Source of the DNA: Saccharospirillum sp.
Lineage (GTDB): Bacteria > Pseudomonadota > Gammaproteobacteria > Pseudomonadales > Natronospirillaceae
DNA length: 64,000 nt
Direction of reading: 5' to 3'
Assembly (NCBI GenBank): GCA_018402545.1
Contig: JAGYIL010000001.1
Span: forward strand, 2,542,001 to 2,606,000
Shown: positions 61,732 through 64,000 of the stretch, one piece after another
Layout: the number at the start of each line of letters is the position of its first letter
Numbering within the stretch: the stretch's first letter is position 1
Position numbers and translations under genes: made by a program
Notes under the pieces: generated by a model
The model's input: only the letters and a program-made list of their open reading frames with translations
Databases searched by the model: none
Told to the model about the DNA's origin: nothing

Positions 61732-63405
61732 CTAGCGCTGTGCCGTTTTCCAGTCTGGGTGCTCCCATACCGCCGCTGTCGACGGTGTAATTGGCGTACG
61801 GCCACGAATATGGTCTGAACATTTCTCGGCCAGCATTATGGTCGGTGCGTTCAGGTTACCGCTGACGACACTGGGCATGATGGACGCATCGACAACGCGC
61901 AGGTTATTAACCCCGTAGACGCGTGCCTCGCTGTCCACCACCGCCATGGGGTCATCTGCCGCACCCATCTTGCAGGTACAGGACGGGTGATAGGCGCTGT
62001 CGGCTTTCTCACGCACGAAAGCATCAATTTCTTCATCGCTTTGCACATTTGGGCCCGGCTGCAGTTCTTCACCGCGAAATGGCTCAAACGCCGGTTGCGC
62101 CAGAATTTCCCGGGTCAGTTTTACCGCCTGACGCATCTCCCAGCGATCACGTTCGGTGCTGAGCAAGTTGGGCTGAATGATTGGGTGGTCGGCCGGGTTC
62201 GCGGATTTCAGTTTCAAGTAGCCGCGGCTGGTCTGGCGCATCGGGCCGACGTGGCACTGGTAAGCATGCACTTGTGGATCAACCCGGCCATGGTCAATAA
62301 CCTGGGAAGGCAGAAAATGAAACTGGAGGTCCGGGTGACGAACACCGGCTTCGGACCGAATGAAGCCACCGGCTTCAAGGTGGGCTGTACGGCAGGCGCC
62401 CTTGTCGTTGTTGATGAACCAGGTGACACCGGCGATGGTCTTGTGTGGCTGATGGGTGTATTTATACAGCGTCAGCGGTTGTGTGCAGGCTTGCTGTACA
62501 TACAGTTCCAGATGGTCCTGCAGGTTTTGTCCAACGCCCGGGCGGTGTGCGACCACGTCTATGCCGAGCGCTTTAAGATCGGTTTCATCGCCAATGCCGG
62601 AGAGCATTAACAATTGCGGTGAATTAATGGCGCCGCCGCTAAGAATGACTTCCCGCTCTGCTTTGACGCGTACGGTTTTCTTGTTCTGAATGTACTCGAC
62701 ACCCACGGCGGTATCGCCTTCAAACAGAATTCGCTGCACCATGGCACCGGTTTCCGCACGCAGATTGGGGCGGTCGAGTACCGGGCGCAAGTAGGCCTGG
62801 GCGGTGTTCCAGCGTTTACCCTGCTTGATGGTCATGTCCATGACCCCGAAGCCTTCCTGCTGATAGCCATTCATATCGCTGGTGTGCGGGTACCCGGCTT
62901 GCTGACCGGCTTCTATAAAGGCATCGAACAGGGGGTTGGGCTGATCACCGGTATGAACGTTCAACGGGCCGTCGCCACCGCGATAATCATCTGCGCCTAC
63001 TTCTCGGGTTTCCGCTTTACGAAAATAGGGCAATACATCAGCGTAAGACCAGCCCTCGGCGCCCTCTTCCTGCCAGCGATCGTAGTCATAGGCGTGGCCA
63101 CGAATATAAACCATGGCATTCAACGAGGAACCGCCTCCCCAGACTTTGCCTCGCGGCCAATACAGCTTGCGGTTGTTCATGTGGGCTTGCGGCTCGGTGT
63201 GGTAATACCAGTTGTATTTATCATCGCCGAGGTTGTAGGTCAGCGCTGCGGGCATGTGTATTTTCCAGGTGTCGTCCTTGCGGCCGGCCTCCAGCACCAG
63301 TACCTCAACATCGCTGTCTTCCGACAGTCGATTGGCCAGCACGCAACCCGCTGAGCCTGTCCCCACAATGATGTAATCCGTTGTCTGATCGAACGAAACA
63401 GTCAT
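61732..63405 (-). CDS. betA: Choline dehydrogenase
   Basis: YIIVGTGSAGCVLANRLSEDSDVEVLVLEAG; GGGSSLNAMVYIRGHAYDYDRW. Confidence 0.95.
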   Translation of the reverse strand: MTVSFDQTTDYIIVGTGSAGCVLANRLSEDSDVEVLVLEAGRKDDTWKIHMPAALTYNLGDDKYNWYYHTEPQAHMNNRKLYWPRGKVWGGGSSLNAMVYIRGHAYDYDRWQEEGAEGWSYADVLPYFRKAETREVGADDYRGGDGPLNVHTGDQPNPLFDAFIEAGQQAGYPHTSDMNGYQQEGFGVMDMTIKQGKRWNTAQAYLRPVLDRPNLRAETGAMVQRILFEGDTAVGVEYIQNKKTVRVKAEREVILSGGAINSPQLLMLSGIGDETDLKALGIDVVAHRPGVGQNLQDHLELYVQQACTQPLTLYKYTHQPHKTIAGVTWFINNDKGACRTAHLEAGGFIRSEAGVRHPDLQFHFLPSQVIDHGRVDPQVHAYQCHVGPMRQTSRGYLKLKSANPADHPIIQPNLLSTERDRWEMRQAVKLTREILAQPAFEPFRGEELQPGPNVQSDEEIDAFVREKADSAYHPSCTCKMGAADDPMAVVDSEARVYGVNNLRVVDASIMPSVVSGNLNAPTIMLAEKCSDHIRGRTPITPSTAAVWEHPDWKTAQR

Positions 63406-63459
63406 ATCCAATAAATACCCACTCAATTCATATCATGCAGCGCGCTGGCGCGGTGCTGT

Positions 63460-64000
63460 TTAAAACGGCGACTCGACCGGTCCCATACCCACGTAGACCG
63501 ATTTGATCTGGGTATAGTGGTTCAACGTTGCCAGGCCGTTTTCACGACCAATGCCCGAATGTTTGTAACCGCCCACCGGCATCTCGGCTGGGGAATTGCC
63601 GTAGGCATTGATCCAGCAAATACCTGCCTGCAATTGGCCAACGACCCGATGCGCGCATTGAATATTGCTGGTGAAGACTCCGGCCGCCAGGCCGTAGTCG
63701 GTCTTGTTGGCGCGCGCTATTACTTCGGTTTCGTCTTCAAATTTCAAAACAGACATCACCGGGCCAAATATTTCATCGCGCACCTGTGGCATGTCGTCGG
63801 TGCAGTCGGCAAACACCGTGGGGCGTACGAAATAGCCCTGTTCAAAGCCTTCGGGGTGAACGGCATCGCCGCCAGTCACCAAACGGGCACCGGACTCGAT
63901 ACCTGCCTTGATGGCGGCCAGCACCTTGGCCTGATGGTCTGCGGAAATCAGCGCACCCATGTTGGTATCCGGATGCATTGGGTCGCCGAAGACGACATTG
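63460..64000 (-). CDS. betB: Betaine aldehyde dehydrogenase, C-terminal part (continues past window end)
   Basis: [31 protein letters not shown]; frame stays open to base 64000 ([15 protein letters not shown]). Confidence 0.93.
   Translation of the reverse strand, partial: NVVFGDPMHPDTNMGALISADHQAKVLAAIKAGIESGARLVTGGDAVHPEGFEQGYFVRPTVFADCTDDMPQVRDEIFGPVMSVLKFEDETEVIARANKTDYGLAAGVFTSNIQCAHRVVGQLQAGICWINAYGNSPAEMPVGGYKHSGIGRENGLATLNHYTQIKSVYVGMGPVESPF

Overview
64-kb chromosomal segment of a marine-type gammaproteobacterium (Saccharospirillum/Oceanospirillales-like gene content, inferred from genes only). Recognisable blocks: lolB 3' end; PlsC-like acyltransferase; RutR-like TetR plus guanine deaminase; a histidine kinase/TPR-response-regulator pair; a Slam/DUF560-like outer-membrane protein followed by a FecR-domain protein; fabA-fabB; a low-GC patch with two paralogous secreted 4-Cys proteins; galU and a GH13_18 phosphorylase; LysE/AlaX/MocR/RarD/LysE; a stand-alone CsoSCA-like carbonic anhydrase; a FIST (NosP-like)/GGDEF-EAL pair; yhdP-rng-maf-mreDCB; gatCAB; two MCPs; azlCD; algH/moeB/grxD; argF; an OhrR-like MarR divergent to DUF1499 and an Lpd-like flavoprotein; and a choline-betaine cluster (betB, betA, choXWV). 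The most unusual signals are (1) six intergenic ~110-200 bp imperfect palindromes in two families, with conserved cores, outer stems that differ between copies but stay base-paired, and a 75-bp module nested inside two of them; (2) a candidate Type 11 (Slam) secretion pair with a FecR-domain cargo; (3) a CsoSCA-like carbonic anhydrase with no carboxysome genes in the window; (4) mreC apparently lacking any standard start codon, with a good Shine-Dalgarno placed before ATC; (5) the low-GC 4-Cys paralog island with an unlisted 45-aa ORF. All functional names rest on motif and sequence recognition from memory; no search was run.
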